Part shown: piece by piece, positions 7,610-15,708 of the stretch
How positions within the stretch are numbered: position 1 is the first letter of the stretch
Layout: the number at the start of each line of letters is the position of its first letter
DNA from: JAEZVV01 sp036652035
GTDB lineage: Bacteria > Pseudomonadota > Gammaproteobacteria > Burkholderiales > Burkholderiaceae_F
Length of the DNA stretch: 30,486 nt
NCBI GenBank assembly: GCA_036652035.1
Contig: JAVVWR010000039.1
Coordinates: 1-30,486, forward strand
Direction: 5' to 3'
The notes under the pieces: generated by a model
Database searches by the model: none
Told to the model about the DNA's origin: nothing
The model's input: only the letters and a program-made list of their open reading frames with translations
Translations under genes and position numbers: made by a program

Positions 7610-7709
7610 NNNNNNNNNNNNNNNNNNNNNNNNNNNNNNNNNNNNNNNNNNNNNNNNNNNNNNNNNNNNNNNNNNNNNNNNNNNNNNNNNNNNNNNNNNN
7701 NNNNNNNNN
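7610..7709. other. Assembly gap (100 N)
   Basis: Exactly 100 N between two identical 55-bp flanks. If the flanks are one overlap, no sequence is missing here and 155 bp should be collapsed. The gap falls just before the diguanylate cyclase start, so it matters little for the protein but splits the promoter region. Confidence 0.95.
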
Positions 7710-7764
7710 GCCCCGCCCGAAACCCGTTGTTGATGCAATGACTGCTCGCGCCGCTCACTCTGCG
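7710..7764 (+). repeat. 55-bp direct repeat, right copy, abutting gap 2
   Basis: The second identical copy, starting directly after the last N. It contains the ATG at 7738 used for the diguanylate cyclase; the left copy contains the same ATG at 7583. Confidence 0.9.
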
Positions 7765-8839
7765 AGCGCGGGGGTCCCTCTGCCGGGACAGGGGATGGCC
7801 AGGCTCATCACCGTGCTGGCCGACATGACCAGCCAGCGCGACCGCCATGCGCTGGAGATTGCGGTGGTCGATGTCATGTTTCATCTGATCGGCGCGCGTC
7901 GGGTCCATTTGTGGCGGGTGATCGAACACTGCACGGGCAAACGGGTCTGTCTGCTCGCCGGGATCGGCGATGGGCCGGGGGTGACGATGAACGATCCAGG
8001 GCTCGACGCGGCCGACTGGCCGCGGCTCTCGGACATGCCGGAGCTTGCCGCCTGCCATGGCCGCGCGTGAAACGCTGAGCCTGACTGCGGCCGATAGCGG
8101 CTTGCACCGTCACTACTTTCCGCTGGCGGCGCAGACGGAGTCGGTCTCGATCTTGGCGGTCGATCTTGAGCGCTCGCTCAGTTCTTGCGATGGGCAGTTG
8201 ATCGAGGGTTTTCTGCGTATCTATCGCAACCATCTTGATCTACTCGACTACGGCGAGCACGACACGCTCACCGGCCTGCTCAACCGCAAGCCGTTTGCGC
8301 AGATCTTCGCGCAGCGCACGGCGCCACCGACGCGTAAGGCGGCGCGCAAGGTGCAGTTCATCGGTGACGCGCGCAAGCCGGTGGCGGGGGCGAGCGAGTG
8401 GTTGGCGATCATCGACATCGACCACTTCAAGCGCATCAACGACCGCTTTGGCCATGTGTTTGGCGACGAGGTCCTGCTGCTGCTGGCGCGCTTGATGAAA
8501 GCTTCGTTCCGCTCGTGCGACACCTTGTTCCGTCTCGGTGGCGAGGAGTTTGCCGTGCTGCTCTCGGGTGCCGACGCGAGCGGCGCGCAGACCGCGTTTG
8601 AGCACTTTCGCGAGCGCGTCGCGGCCTACGCTTTTCCTCAGGTCAAGGGCGTGACGGTGAGCGTTGGCTATGGCCGCGCGACCCGCGCCGCTGGAGCCAT
8701 GGCCGCTTACGAGCAGGCTGACGCCGCGCTCTATTACGCCAAGGAACACGGCCGCAACCGCACCTGCAACTTCGAGTCGCTGATCGCCCAGGGCGACCTC
8801 AAGATGAAACGGGCGAGCGGCGAGATCGAGATTTTCTAG
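7738..8839 (+). pseudogene. Diguanylate cyclase (GGDEF), apparent frameshift near 8045-8070
   Basis: Two overlapping frames together make one protein. Frame one (7738-8070) gives about 110 residues ending in the middle of a GAF-like sensor region. Frame two, open from about 8045 to 8839, continues it, then has a helical linker (EGFLRIYRNHLDLLDYGEHDTLTGLLNRKPF) and a full GGDEF domain. The active-site motif is GGEEF at 8537-8551, and the I-site RxxD (8510-8521) sits at the expected five residues before it, so a functional copy would make c-di-GMP with product inhibition. The metal-binding DIDHFKRIND is present. The break is a +1/-2 shift. The intact downstream domain and good codon use suggest a sequencing or assembly indel, or a recent mutation. 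Confidence 0.75.
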
Positions 8840-9108
8840 GGCAGCGCTGGCGTCGGTCCGGGGGCGAAGCGCTGGCCCTGGCGGCGCGCAACCCGCAGCG
8901 CGCCTCGCCGCCGCGACACCAGCGCGCTGCCGGATCGCCCAAGATGTCCGGCGTGAGCGTATGCACGACAAGCGGCCAGCCGCGAAGGCCGCCCAGCCCT
9001 CGACAAGTAAAGAAATCCTTCACCGCTTGTCGGTGTTTTTTACATGCTCAGCTTGGCGAGACGGCAGTCAAGCGGCTTTCCTAATTGGGATCAGAGGGAT
9101 GCGTTGCG
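8840..9108. other. Intergenic region after the diguanylate cyclase
   Basis: No gene is supported. The sequence is GC-rich up to about 9000, then clearly richer in A/T around a terminator-like hairpin (9001-9041), with a regulatory region for the PEP-CTERM gene beyond it. Short open frames here have Arg-rich, low-quality translations. Confidence 0.5.
9001..9041 (+). terminator. Probable rho-independent terminator
   Basis: CGACAAG (9001-9007) pairs with CTTGTCG (9026-9032), followed by GTG and seven T (to 9041). The 7-bp stem has an 18-base loop, so it is of medium quality. It would end transcription from the diguanylate cyclase side before the PEP-CTERM promoter. Confidence 0.55.
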
Positions 9109-9124
9109 TGGCACGCATCGTGCT
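9109..9124 (+). promoter_or_regulatory. Sigma-54 (RpoN) promoter of the PEP-CTERM gene
   Basis: TGGCACG (9109-9115), four bases, GTGCT (9120-9124). The consensus is TGGCACG-N4-TTGCW; only one base differs, and the invariant GG and GC are ten bases apart as required. Transcription would start near 9135, leaving a leader of about 90 bases with a GCCGGC hairpin (9188-9204 region) ahead of the ribosome binding site. In other beta-proteobacteria PEP-CTERM genes are known to be driven by RpoN with the PrsK/PrsR pair, which supports this reading. Confidence 0.7.
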
Positions 9125-9227
9125 TTTTCAACCAGGTTTTCGATTGACCAGGAAGAAGGCCTGAAGCCGGGTGCCTGGAAATACGGTGCCGGCCTATCGC
9201 CGGCAAAAACCTGGAGACAACCCGTTC

Positions 9228-9866
9228 ATGTTCAAGCAAACCTTGTGTGCGCTCGCCTTGGCCGCCACAGCTGCAACGGCACAGGCAGGGCTTTTGCTGC
9301 AGGAAGACTTCAATAATGTTGAAGCTCTGACCTCGTCCGGTTGGGTCTCGAGCAACGTGAGTGCGTCGATGGGGACGACGAACTGGTTTCAGGGCGACCA
9401 GAACCAATTTCAGTCTCAGGCCGGTGCACCGCAGGCTTACGTCGCCGCCAACTTCAACAATGCCGCCGCCGGTGGACGGATCAGCAACTGGCTGATCACG
9501 CCCCAATTTTCGACTGCGACCAATGTCTTGATCAGTTTCTGGGCGCGCGCGGCGGCGGATCTGGGTTTTAGCGACTGGCTGGCCTTTGGCACCAGTACCG
9601 GCGGCAGCGCCCTGAACGACTTCACGCTCGGCGCAGCCGCGGCCGTGCCAAGCGAGGTCTGGACCCAGTACTTCGTGATGATCGACGCTCGCGGTGCCGA
9701 CACGAGCGCGCGCTTTGCGATCCAGTATTCGGGCGACGCCGATTCGTCCAACTACGTTGGCCTCGACACCCTCGCCATCAAGAGCGTTCCCGAGCCGGCC
9801 GGACTGCTGCTGCTGGGAGCGGGATTGTTCGGTCTGGCCGCGTTGCGCGCCAGGAAAAAGGCGTAA
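9228..9866 (+). CDS. PEP-CTERM sorting-domain protein, choice-of-anchor type
   Basis: A 212-residue exported protein. A Sec signal peptide (about residues 1-20, ending AQA) is followed by a beta-rich body with LLLQEDFNNVEAL, SNWLITPQFS and a LISFWARA strand, the pattern of cleaved-adhesin/choice-of-anchor J domains. The end is a textbook PEP-CTERM signal: VPEP, then a hydrophobic helix LLLLGAGLFGLAAL, then the basic tail RARKKA. Exosortase (EpsH/XrtA type) would cleave near PEP. Such proteins go to the cell surface and are tied to exopolysaccharide and floc formation. ATG 9228 has GGAG about 11 bp upstream. A hairpin sits at the stop codon. Confidence 0.92.
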   Translation: MFKQTLCALALAATAATAQAGLLLQEDFNNVEALTSSGWVSSNVSASMGTTNWFQGDQNQFQSQAGAPQAYVAANFNNAAAGGRISNWLITPQFSTATNVLISFWARAAADLGFSDWLAFGTSTGGSALNDFTLGAAAAVPSEVWTQYFVMIDARGADTSARFAIQYSGDADSSNYVGLDTLAIKSVPEPAGLLLLGAGLFGLAALRARKKA

Positions 9867-9881
9867 GCCGCACCGCGGCTT
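9865..9881 (+). terminator. Short hairpin at the PEP-CTERM stop codon
   Basis: AAGCCGC (9865-9871) and GCGGCTT (9875-9881) with a three-base loop. No T-run follows, so it may lower rather than stop read-through into the next gene, which starts 80 bp later. Confidence 0.35.
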
Positions 9882-9946
9882 CTGGCCGAGCCCGCTGGGC
9901 CAGCGAGTCGCGGCACTCAAGGTTGCAGCCTCCTTAGGAGACCACC

Positions 9947-10411
9947 ATGCTTCAAGGCAACAAGCCCGTCGGGCGTTCCTCGTGTGTTGTTGGTATCGGA
10001 TTGGTGTTGGCGGGCCTCCTGGCCATGGCTGGAGCGGCGTCGGCTCAGGACCGGGAGTCGCCCGCGGCGTTGGCGGGCGGCGTGGAATCGACCGCGTCGA
10101 TGACGGTCGTGCGCGACGCGGAAACCGGCCAGTTGCGGGCGCCGACCGCGGCCGAGTTGCAGACTCTGAATCAGGGAGCGGCACGCGCTCGCAGCCTGTC
10201 GCGCATGGCACCGGCGACGCCGTTGCAGAAATTCCACAGCGGCGGTGCGCGTGGCGCGCGTCTGACCGATGAGTTCCTGAGTGCGGCGCTCGCCGTGCGT
10301 CAGGCCGATGGCGGCCTGGATCGCCAGTGTTTCGATTCGCACGATCACGCCAGCGACGCAGCGCGTGCCCCGGCGCAAGCCAATTCCACCGTTCGCTCGG
10401 TCAAGGAGTAA
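9947..10411 (+). CDS. Small exported protein, resembles post-PEP-CTERM-1 family
   Basis: A 154-residue protein with an N-terminal signal peptide (hydrophobic run up to GAASAQ, about residue 34). The mature part holds MTVVRDAETGQLRAPTAAEL, which resembles the conserved core of small proteins annotated as post-PEP-CTERM-1 domain, and an AVRQADGGLDRQC segment near the end as in that group. The function is unknown. I recall the family from annotation rather than from a search, so the name is tentative. ATG 9947 follows AGGAG by 8 bp. The stop lies just before the next gene, whose binding site AAGGAG overlaps this stop, so the two are co-translated. Confidence 0.65.
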   Translation: MLQGNKPVGRSSCVVGIGLVLAGLLAMAGAASAQDRESPAALAGGVESTASMTVVRDAETGQLRAPTAAELQTLNQGAARARSLSRMAPATPLQKFHSGGARGARLTDEFLSAALAVRQADGGLDRQCFDSHDHASDAARAPAQANSTVRSVKE

Positions 10412-10414
10412 GCG

Positions 10415-11902
10415 ATGCACCGCAACCGTGTTTCCTGGCCCCGGCTGACGCGCGCCCTGGTCGCCGCCTGCGCGCTGATGAGCCTGGGCGCCCAGGCCGC
10501 CACGATCGTGATCCAGAGCCGCGATCCGGCCGGCGTCGGCTTCAACGATCCGACCCCGGTCGCTCCCGTGGGCGGCAACCCGGGCGTGACCCTGGGGCAG
10601 CAGCGTTTCAACGTGTATCGCTATGTCGCCGACATCTGGGAGCAGAACCTCCAGAGCAATGTCGTCATTACCGTCAGCGCCGGCTGGGAGCCGCTGACCT
10701 GCACCGCCAATTCCGCTGTGCTCGGCAGTGCCGGCGCGTGGAACATCTGGCGTGACTTCACCGGATCGAAGCCGGGCACCTGGTATCCGCAGGCGCTCGC
10801 CAACAAGCTCTTTGGCGCCAACCTGAGCGCCAACGTGCCGGACGATGGCAGCGGCTACGGCAACGTGGACATCAAGACCCAGTTCAACATCAACCTGGGC
10901 CAGCCGGATTGCCTCGCCGGCTCGCCCTTTTATCTGGGGCTCGACGGCCAGGCCGGCGGCCAGGTCAACTTTGTCGAGACCTTGCTGCACGAACTCGGCC
11001 ACGGCCTGGGCTTTTCGGTGCTGACGGTCCAGACCGCGACCGGCAAGCGGCTCAACGCCGAGGGGACCGCCTATGCCGAGGTGGGCCTGCCGAGCGTCTG
11101 GGAAGCCCATATGTACGACAACACGCAGGGCAAGACCTGGCTGGCGATGAGCAATGCCGAGCGTCAGGCCTCGGCGGTCAACCCGCTGCGGCTGGCGTGG
11201 ACCGGCGCCAACGCGGTGGCCGGTGCCAGCCTGCTGACCCAGTTGCCGGTCATCAACGTGGTCTCGCCGCAGCCGGGGGTCTCCAGCGCCATTGACTACA
11301 ACCCCTCAGCCTTCGGGCCGGCGATTGCCACGCCCGGGGCCCTGGGCATCCTGGCGCTGATCGCGCCCCAGGCGGGCGAGGCCGGACCGGGCTGCAGCCC
11401 CTTTAACGCGGCCAATGCGGCGGCGGTCAAGCGGCGCGTTCCGATCATCAGCCGTGGCGGCTGCACCTTTGCCACCAAGGTCAAGAACGCCCAGAACGCG
11501 GGTGCGGTCGGTGCGGTGCTGGCCAATAACGTGGCGGGAGGCTTTGCGCCGGGCGGCTCGGATCCGACGATCACGATCGCCTCGGGCGGGGTGTCGCTGG
11601 CCGACGGCACCCGGCTCAAAGCCGCGGTGAGTGGCGCCTTGATCTACGGGTCGCGCAGCCGGCCCGGGACCGTCACCGCGTCGTGGAGTTCGGACCCGGT
11701 GCGCCGTGCCGGTGCCGACCTGGCGGGCCGGCCTCTGCTCTACACGCCGGCCACCTTGGCGCCGGGGTCGTCGGTGTCGCACTGGGATGTCACGGCGTCG
11801 CCCAACCTGTTGATGGAACCCAACATCAATGCGGACCTGGGCATCGTCCTCGACGCACCCAAGGATCTGACCCTGCCCTTGCTCAAGGACATGGGTTGGT
11901 GA
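10415..11902 (+). CDS. Secreted zinc metalloprotease with protease-associated (PA) domain
   Basis: A 495-residue protein. The signal peptide ends near AQAA (about residue 29). The catalytic motif is HELGHGLGF at 192-200 in the context VETLLHELGH, a HExxH zinc site with Glu193 as base. The usual third His of metzincins at the HExxHxxGxxH position is not there, so the clan is uncertain. Residues about 305-415 form a PA domain (VPIISRGGCTFATKVKNAQN, GAVGAVLANN) inserted before the second half, and PNLLMEP near 467 may be the Met-turn. The end, LLKDMGW, is a common closing of such secreted proteins. No PEP-CTERM tail is present. It is probably periplasmic or secreted. It follows the small protein by 3 bp. 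Confidence 0.85.
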   Translation: MHRNRVSWPRLTRALVAACALMSLGAQAATIVIQSRDPAGVGFNDPTPVAPVGGNPGVTLGQQRFNVYRYVADIWEQNLQSNVVITVSAGWEPLTCTANSAVLGSAGAWNIWRDFTGSKPGTWYPQALANKLFGANLSANVPDDGSGYGNVDIKTQFNINLGQPDCLAGSPFYLGLDGQAGGQVNFVETLLHELGHGLGFSVLTVQTATGKRLNAEGTAYAEVGLPSVWEAHMYDNTQGKTWLAMSNAERQASAVNPLRLAWTGANAVAGASLLTQLPVINVVSPQPGVSSAIDYNPSAFGPAIATPGALGILALIAPQAGEAGPGCSPFNAANAAAVKRRVPIISRGGCTFATKVKNAQNAGAVGAVLANNVAGGFAPGGSDPTITIASGGVSLADGTRLKAAVSGALIYGSRSRPGTVTASWSSDPVRRAGADLAGRPLLYTPATLAPGSSVSHWDVTASPNLLMEPNINADLGIVLDAPKDLTLPLLKDMGW

Positions 11903-11915
11903 GGGCCGCGCATGG

Positions 11916-11935
11916 CCCGGGGCTTCGGTCCCGGG
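11916..11935 (+). terminator. Hairpin with TTCG tetraloop after the protease gene
   Basis: An 8-bp stem, CCCGGGGC (11916-11923) against GTCCCGGG (11928-11935), with one G-T wobble and a C(TTCG)G loop, which is unusually stable in RNA. It lies 14 bp after the stop and between convergent genes. No T-run follows, so it may act as an mRNA 3' end or a rho-assisted stop. Confidence 0.5.
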
Positions 11936-11997
11936 TCAGGCCTTGCGGCGAGTTCGCCAGGGGCGGATTCGCCGCAAGCGCTCGGTTCCCCCGCGGC

Positions 11998-12804
11998 TTA
12001 TGCGCCGCGCGCGAGCGGTTTGAGCTGGACTGTCCGGCCCCATAGGCGCGTCGCCACGGCGGCGGTCGCCTCCGAACTGTCGCTGGCCCAGAATTCCTCG
12101 CGGCCGGGGCGCTCGTCGCTGGCGAGCGCATGCGCCGCAGCCAGTCGGTGCTGAAGCACGCGGGCCACCGCGGCACCGGGTTCGATCAGCTTGACCCGGG
12201 GCCCCGCGACTTGAGCAATGACTTCGCTCAGGAAAGGGTAATGGGTGCAGCCCAGCACCAGCGTGTCGGCGCCTTGCGCGAGCAGCGGCTCGACGTAGCG
12301 GCGCACCAGGGCCACGGTTTCCACGCTCGTCATGTCGCCCGCCTCGACCCGCTCGACCCAGCCGGGGCAGGGCTGACGCAACAAGGTCGCCTGCGTCGAA
12401 AAGCGTGCGGCCAGGCGCTGGTACTTCTCGCTCGCCAAGGTGCGGGTGGTGGCGAGCACGCCCACCACGTGCGACTCGCTGGTTGCGCTGGCCGGCTTCA
12501 CCGCGGGCTCGATTCCGATCACGGGCAGGGTGATCCGCGCGCGCAGTGCCGCGATCGCCACCGCGGTGGCGGTATTGCACGCGACCACGATCGCCTTGGC
12601 GCCGCGCTGGATCAGAAAGTCGGCAATCGCGATCGAGCGCTCGGTGATGAAGGCTTCGCTGCGGTCGCCGTAAGGCGCGTTGGCCGAGTCGGCGACATAG
12701 ACCAGGTGTTCGTGCGGCAGGGCGGCGCGAATCGCGCGCAGCACCGACAGGCCGCCCAGGCCCGAGTCAAATACACCGATCGAGGCGTGGGGAGTGCCGG
12801 GCAT
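11998..12804 (-). CDS. murI: Glutamate racemase
   Basis: MurI makes D-glutamate for peptidoglycan. The 268-residue protein has GVFDSGLGGLSVL (10-22), VVACNTATA with Cys76 and VLGCTHYPF with Cys186, the two catalytic cysteines, plus the ADSANAPYGDR loop. Length is normal. ATG 12804 is preferred since upstream residues in the same frame are antisense of the neighbouring transporter. It lies 11 bp after the DMT gene on the same strand, so they are probably co-transcribed. Confidence 0.97.
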   Translation of the reverse strand: MPGTPHASIGVFDSGLGGLSVLRAIRAALPHEHLVYVADSANAPYGDRSEAFITERSIAIADFLIQRGAKAIVVACNTATAVAIAALRARITLPVIGIEPAVKPASATSESHVVGVLATTRTLASEKYQRLAARFSTQATLLRQPCPGWVERVEAGDMTSVETVALVRRYVEPLLAQGADTLVLGCTHYPFLSEVIAQVAGPRVKLIEPGAAVARVLQHRLAAAHALASDERPGREEFWASDSSEATAAVATRLWGRTVQLKPLARGA

Positions 12805-12815
12805 GTCAGTGCGAC

Positions 12816-13721
12816 TCACCGCGGTCTGCCACGGCGGGGGCGCCATTCGCTCACCACCACCGCGAGCACGATCAAGGCGCCGCCCAAAAGACCGAGCGGT
12901 CCCAGGCGTTCGCCGGCGATGCGGCCGAACACGCCGGCCCACACCGGCTCGAGCGCGTAGATCAGGGTCGCGCGGGTCGCGCTCACGGTGCGCTGGGCCC
13001 AGTTGATCGCGAGCTGGATAAAGGCGAGCGCGGCGGCCAGCGCAGTGATCGAGACCAGCAGGCCGGGCGTGAACCGGGGCGTGGCTTCGCCCGAGAGCGT
13101 TGCGCCCGCCGTGGCGAGAACCGCGACCACGCTCATCTGCACCAGGGTCAGCCGGGCCGGGTTGCAGTGACGGGCGTAGTGGCTCACGAGCAGGATCTCG
13201 GCCGCGATCGCCACCGCACTGACCACGGTCAGCCATTCGCCCGTGCCGTTGGCCAGGCTCAGCTCGAAGGGATTGGCGAGCAGGATCATGCCGCCAAAGG
13301 CCAGGGCAATGCCGACCCAGGCCGCGGCCTGCGGTTTGTGCCGCAGGAACAGGAACTGCAGCAGCGGCACAAAGGGAACGTAGAGCGCGGTGAGAAAGGC
13401 CGAGGTGCTGCTGGGAATGAACTGCAGGCCGGCGGTCTGCAAGGTGTAGCCCAGGAACAGCGAGACACCGATCAAGCTGCCTGCCACCCACTCGGTGCGC
13501 GTGATGTGCAGCGCGCGTCCGCGCAGATAGAGCGCGAAAAACAGCGCCGCCAGGCCAAAGCGCATCGCCACCAGGTGAAAGGGCTCGGTCCACTGCAGGG
13601 CGAACTGGAGCAGCAGGAAAGTGGCGCCCCAGATCATCGTGATGAAGACGAGGATCGCTTCCGGAAAGCGCGGGTGGCGCGTCGCGAAGGCGGGGGTCGC
13701 GGTCGGGGCGTGAGAGGACAT
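12816..13721 (-). CDS. DMT-superfamily transporter, EamA family
   Basis: A 301-residue membrane protein with two EamA repeats. The first opens with ILVFITMIWGATFLLLQFAL and contains PSSTSAFLTALYVPFVPLLQ; the second holds AINWAQRTVSATRATLIYAL followed by EPVWAGVFGRIAGERLG, the typical ending of the family. The C-terminal tail is Arg-rich, facing the cytoplasm. It is distinct from the EamA protein at 1766. The substrate is unknown. It is the gene before murI in a minus-strand run with the ArsC-like gene and rluF. Confidence 0.92.
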   Translation of the reverse strand: MSSHAPTATPAFATRHPRFPEAILVFITMIWGATFLLLQFALQWTEPFHLVAMRFGLAALFFALYLRGRALHITRTEWVAGSLIGVSLFLGYTLQTAGLQFIPSSTSAFLTALYVPFVPLLQFLFLRHKPQAAAWVGIALAFGGMILLANPFELSLANGTGEWLTVVSAVAIAAEILLVSHYARHCNPARLTLVQMSVVAVLATAGATLSGEATPRFTPGLLVSITALAAALAFIQLAINWAQRTVSATRATLIYALEPVWAGVFGRIAGERLGPLGLLGGALIVLAVVVSEWRPRRGRPR

Positions 13722-13766
13722 CGGTCAAGGCAGCACGGCGTGCTGGCGCGCGCCGTGACAGAGGTT

Positions 13767-14117
13767 TCAGAGGCGTGACTGCCAGTCGATTGGATCAAAT
13801 CCGACGGTGATGGCGCCGTCGGCCCATTCGACCACCGGGCGCTTGATCACGCTCGCCTGAGCCAGCATCAAAGCCCGCGCGCTCGTGGCATTGACCACCG
13901 TCGCGCGGTCGGCTTCGGCCAGCTTGCGCCAGGTCGTGCCCTGGCGGTTGAGCAGAGCCTCCCAGCCCCGCGCGGCGATCCAGGCATCGAGCCGCGCGGC
14001 GGGAACGCCTTGCTTCTTGAAGTCGTGGAAGACGGCATCGACCGCGTGCTCGGCCAGCCAGGCGCGGGCGCGCTTGACCGTGTCGCAGTTGGGAATGCCG
14101 TAGACGGTGAGGCTCAT
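13767..14117 (-). CDS. ArsC/Spx-family protein (YffB-like)
   Basis: A 116-residue thioredoxin-fold protein. MSLTVYGIPNCDTVKRARAWL carries the single Cys11 in the NCDT motif of YffB-type ArsC-like proteins, then HDFKKQGVP and a late SVIKRPVVEW, matching the family's conserved Arg-Pro segment. True arsenate reductases need further Arg residues; YffB is thought to be a glutathione-dependent thiol reductase, so arsenate activity is not claimed. ATG 14117 lies 10 bp after the rluF stop. A longer in-frame start at 14168 would overlap rluF. Confidence 0.88.
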   Translation of the reverse strand: MSLTVYGIPNCDTVKRARAWLAEHAVDAVFHDFKKQGVPAARLDAWIAARGWEALLNRQGTTWRKLAEADRATVVNATSARALMLAQASVIKRPVVEWADGAITVGFDPIDWQSRL

Positions 14118-14127
14118 GGCGCCGGTC

Positions 14128-15027
14128 TCAGAAGCGCTCGTCGTCGCGCAGATAACGCCACTTGCCAACCGGCAGGTCGCCCAGCACCACGCGGCCGATG
14201 CGAACGCGTTTCAAGCGCAGCACCTTGAGGCCGACCGCTTCGCACATGCGGCGGATCTGACGCTTCTTGCCCTCCTTGAGGATGAACAAGAGCTGGTCGT
14301 CGTTGATCCACTCGACGCGGGCGCGCTTGAGCTTCTCGCCATCGAGCTCCATCCCGGAGCGCAGCAGTTCGAGCGAGGCGGGCGAGAGCTGATTGTTCGG
14401 GTTCTTCATCGCCACCCGCACCATGTATTCCTTCTCGATCTCGCTGTCCTGGCCGATCAGCTGCTTGGCGACGCGCCCGTCCTGCGTGAGGATCAGCATG
14501 CCGACCGAGTCGATGTCGAGCCGGCCCGCGGGGACGAGGCTGGTCAGGTGGCTGCGCTGAAAGCGCACGCCGGACGGATCTTCGCGCCACTGGTTGTCGG
14601 GCGTGACCAGAACGCGTGCCGGTTCGTAGCCGTCCTCGGCCTGGCCGCTGACATAGCCCACTGGCTTGTTGAGAACGATGGTGACCAGACCCGCCTGCTG
14701 CTGGCGCGCCTGCGGATCGAGCGTGATCTTCTGGCTCGGCATCACGCGGGTGCCGAGTTCGCTCACGACCTGGCCATCGACGCTGACCCAGCCTTTGGCG
14801 ATCCATTCATCGGCTTCGCGGCGCGAGGCCATGCCGAGTTCACTCATCAGCTTGGAGAGTCGGACTCCCAGCGTTTGTTCGGTGATGTTGCGCACCGGGC
14901 GCGCGCTCGGGTTGCGCGAAGCCACCGGCCGGCCATAAGGGGTGCCGGTGCGGGACGGTTTGCCGGTGGGGCGGGCGCCCGGCGACTTGCGAGCGGGTGA
15001 TGCGGGGCGGGGTCTGCTGATAGCCAT
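14128..15027 (-). CDS. rluF: 23S rRNA pseudouridine synthase, RluF-like
   Basis: A 299-residue RsuA/RluB/E/F-family enzyme. After about 45 residues of Pro/Arg/Lys-rich, probably disordered sequence comes an S4 RNA-binding domain (about 54-100, LSKLMSELGMASRREADEWI) and the catalytic domain with PAGRLDIDSVGMLILTQDG, Asp171 being the nucleophile. EGKKRQIRRMCEAVG and LKRVRIGRVVLGDLP are the closing family motifs. RluF modifies U2604 (and a tRNA position) in E. coli; distinguishing it from RluB/E here is by overall look. ATG 15027 has GGAG about 9 bp upstream. It heads the minus-strand run rluF, yffB-like, DMT, murI. Confidence 0.88.
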   Translation of the reverse strand: MAISRPRPASPARKSPGARPTGKPSRTGTPYGRPVASRNPSARPVRNITEQTLGVRLSKLMSELGMASRREADEWIAKGWVSVDGQVVSELGTRVMPSQKITLDPQARQQQAGLVTIVLNKPVGYVSGQAEDGYEPARVLVTPDNQWREDPSGVRFQRSHLTSLVPAGRLDIDSVGMLILTQDGRVAKQLIGQDSEIEKEYMVRVAMKNPNNQLSPASLELLRSGMELDGEKLKRARVEWINDDQLLFILKEGKKRQIRRMCEAVGLKVLRLKRVRIGRVVLGDLPVGKWRYLRDDERF

Positions 15028-15254
15028 GAGCGTTTCTCCAACGTGTCAGATGCGATTGGAACACGGCTCGGGGCCGCGCCGCGAATGCGGAAGGGATTCA
15101 GTGCGATCGAGCGGCGCGTGGCGCGAGATTGGCGGCGGCGCCTGGGTGTATTCCCTTGTGTTGCGGCGGAGGCGGGATCTTTGCCTCCGGGTCATGCGGC
15201 GGCGATTGGCCGGGACGGAGTTTGACGGTGAACAACGAAAAGGATGCCGGGGGT

Positions 15255-15281
15255 TCAATCCGAGCTTATGGGCGCCGACAA
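15255..15281 (+). promoter_or_regulatory. Sigma-28-like promoter upstream of the chemoreceptor pseudogene
   Basis: TCAATCCG (15255-15262), 11 bases, GCCGACAA (15274-15281). The -10 differs from GCCGATAA by one base; the -35 keeps the first half. The spacing is exact. It is a remnant promoter of the decayed chemoreceptor gene. Confidence 0.5.
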
Positions 15282-15358
15282 AGGGCCGATACCGACATCC
15301 TGACTCTTTAAAGCCAAGCGTCCGTTCGATTGGGCAGGCGGCGGCGCTGACTCGGTTG

Positions 15359-15655
15359 ATGGGGGATGGATCGAAGTGGCGCGATGCCGTGACCGAATCG
15401 ATCGAGGCGCTGAGCGCTTTCAACATGAAACAGAGCGCAGGCGCCATGGCAGCGACCGAGGCCAGCATTCGCAACGCGATGGTCACCACCTTGATCGTTA
15501 CGGTGGCAGGTTTGGTGATCTGCCTCGGCCTGATGGTCTGGCTGAGCCGCACCGAACCGCAGGCCGGTTCTCTGCAAGAGACCGCGAGCGCGATGAAAGA
15601 GCGGACCGCCACCGGCAAGGCGAGCGCGGAGACGGCGCGTGAAGCCCATCGCGGT
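15359..15655 (+). pseudogene. Methyl-accepting chemotaxis protein, multiply deleted
   Basis: The frame starting at ATG 15359 reads the end of a four-helix periplasmic sensor (IEALSAFNMKQSAGAMAATE), then a transmembrane helix (MVTTLIVTVAGLVICLGLMVWLS), then jumps directly to RTEPQAGSLQETASAMKERT. In intact receptors a HAMP domain of about 50 residues plus linker stands between these. The N-terminal membrane helix and most of the sensor are missing too, and the signalling domain stops after about 35 residues. Several changes versus the intact receptor (Glu to Lys, Leu to Arg, Val to Gly) show decay. Bases 15544-15650 are a copy of 17358-17464. Confidence 0.85.
15544..15650 (+). repeat. 107-bp direct repeat shared with the intact chemoreceptor (copy 1)
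   Basis: It aligns without gaps to 17358-17464, offset 1814, with about eight mismatches counted by eye. It covers the start of the signalling domain. The deletion that removed the HAMP region ends at the left edge of this copy. Confidence 0.85.
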
Positions 15656-15708
15656 TCAAGCTCGGCCGCGCGCTGGCGTGATCGGCCGGGATGCGGATCG
15701 TGGGTCTG

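Noticed and set aside
7555..7764. Target-site or att duplication around an inserted element
   Set aside because: The copies touch the N run on both sides and no mobile-element genes are nearby; an assembly overlap explains it better.
13732..13746. CAGCACG/CGTGCTG palindrome between the DMT and ArsC-like genes as a terminator
   Set aside because: It has a one-base centre and no T-run, and the flanking genes run in the same direction with tight spacing.
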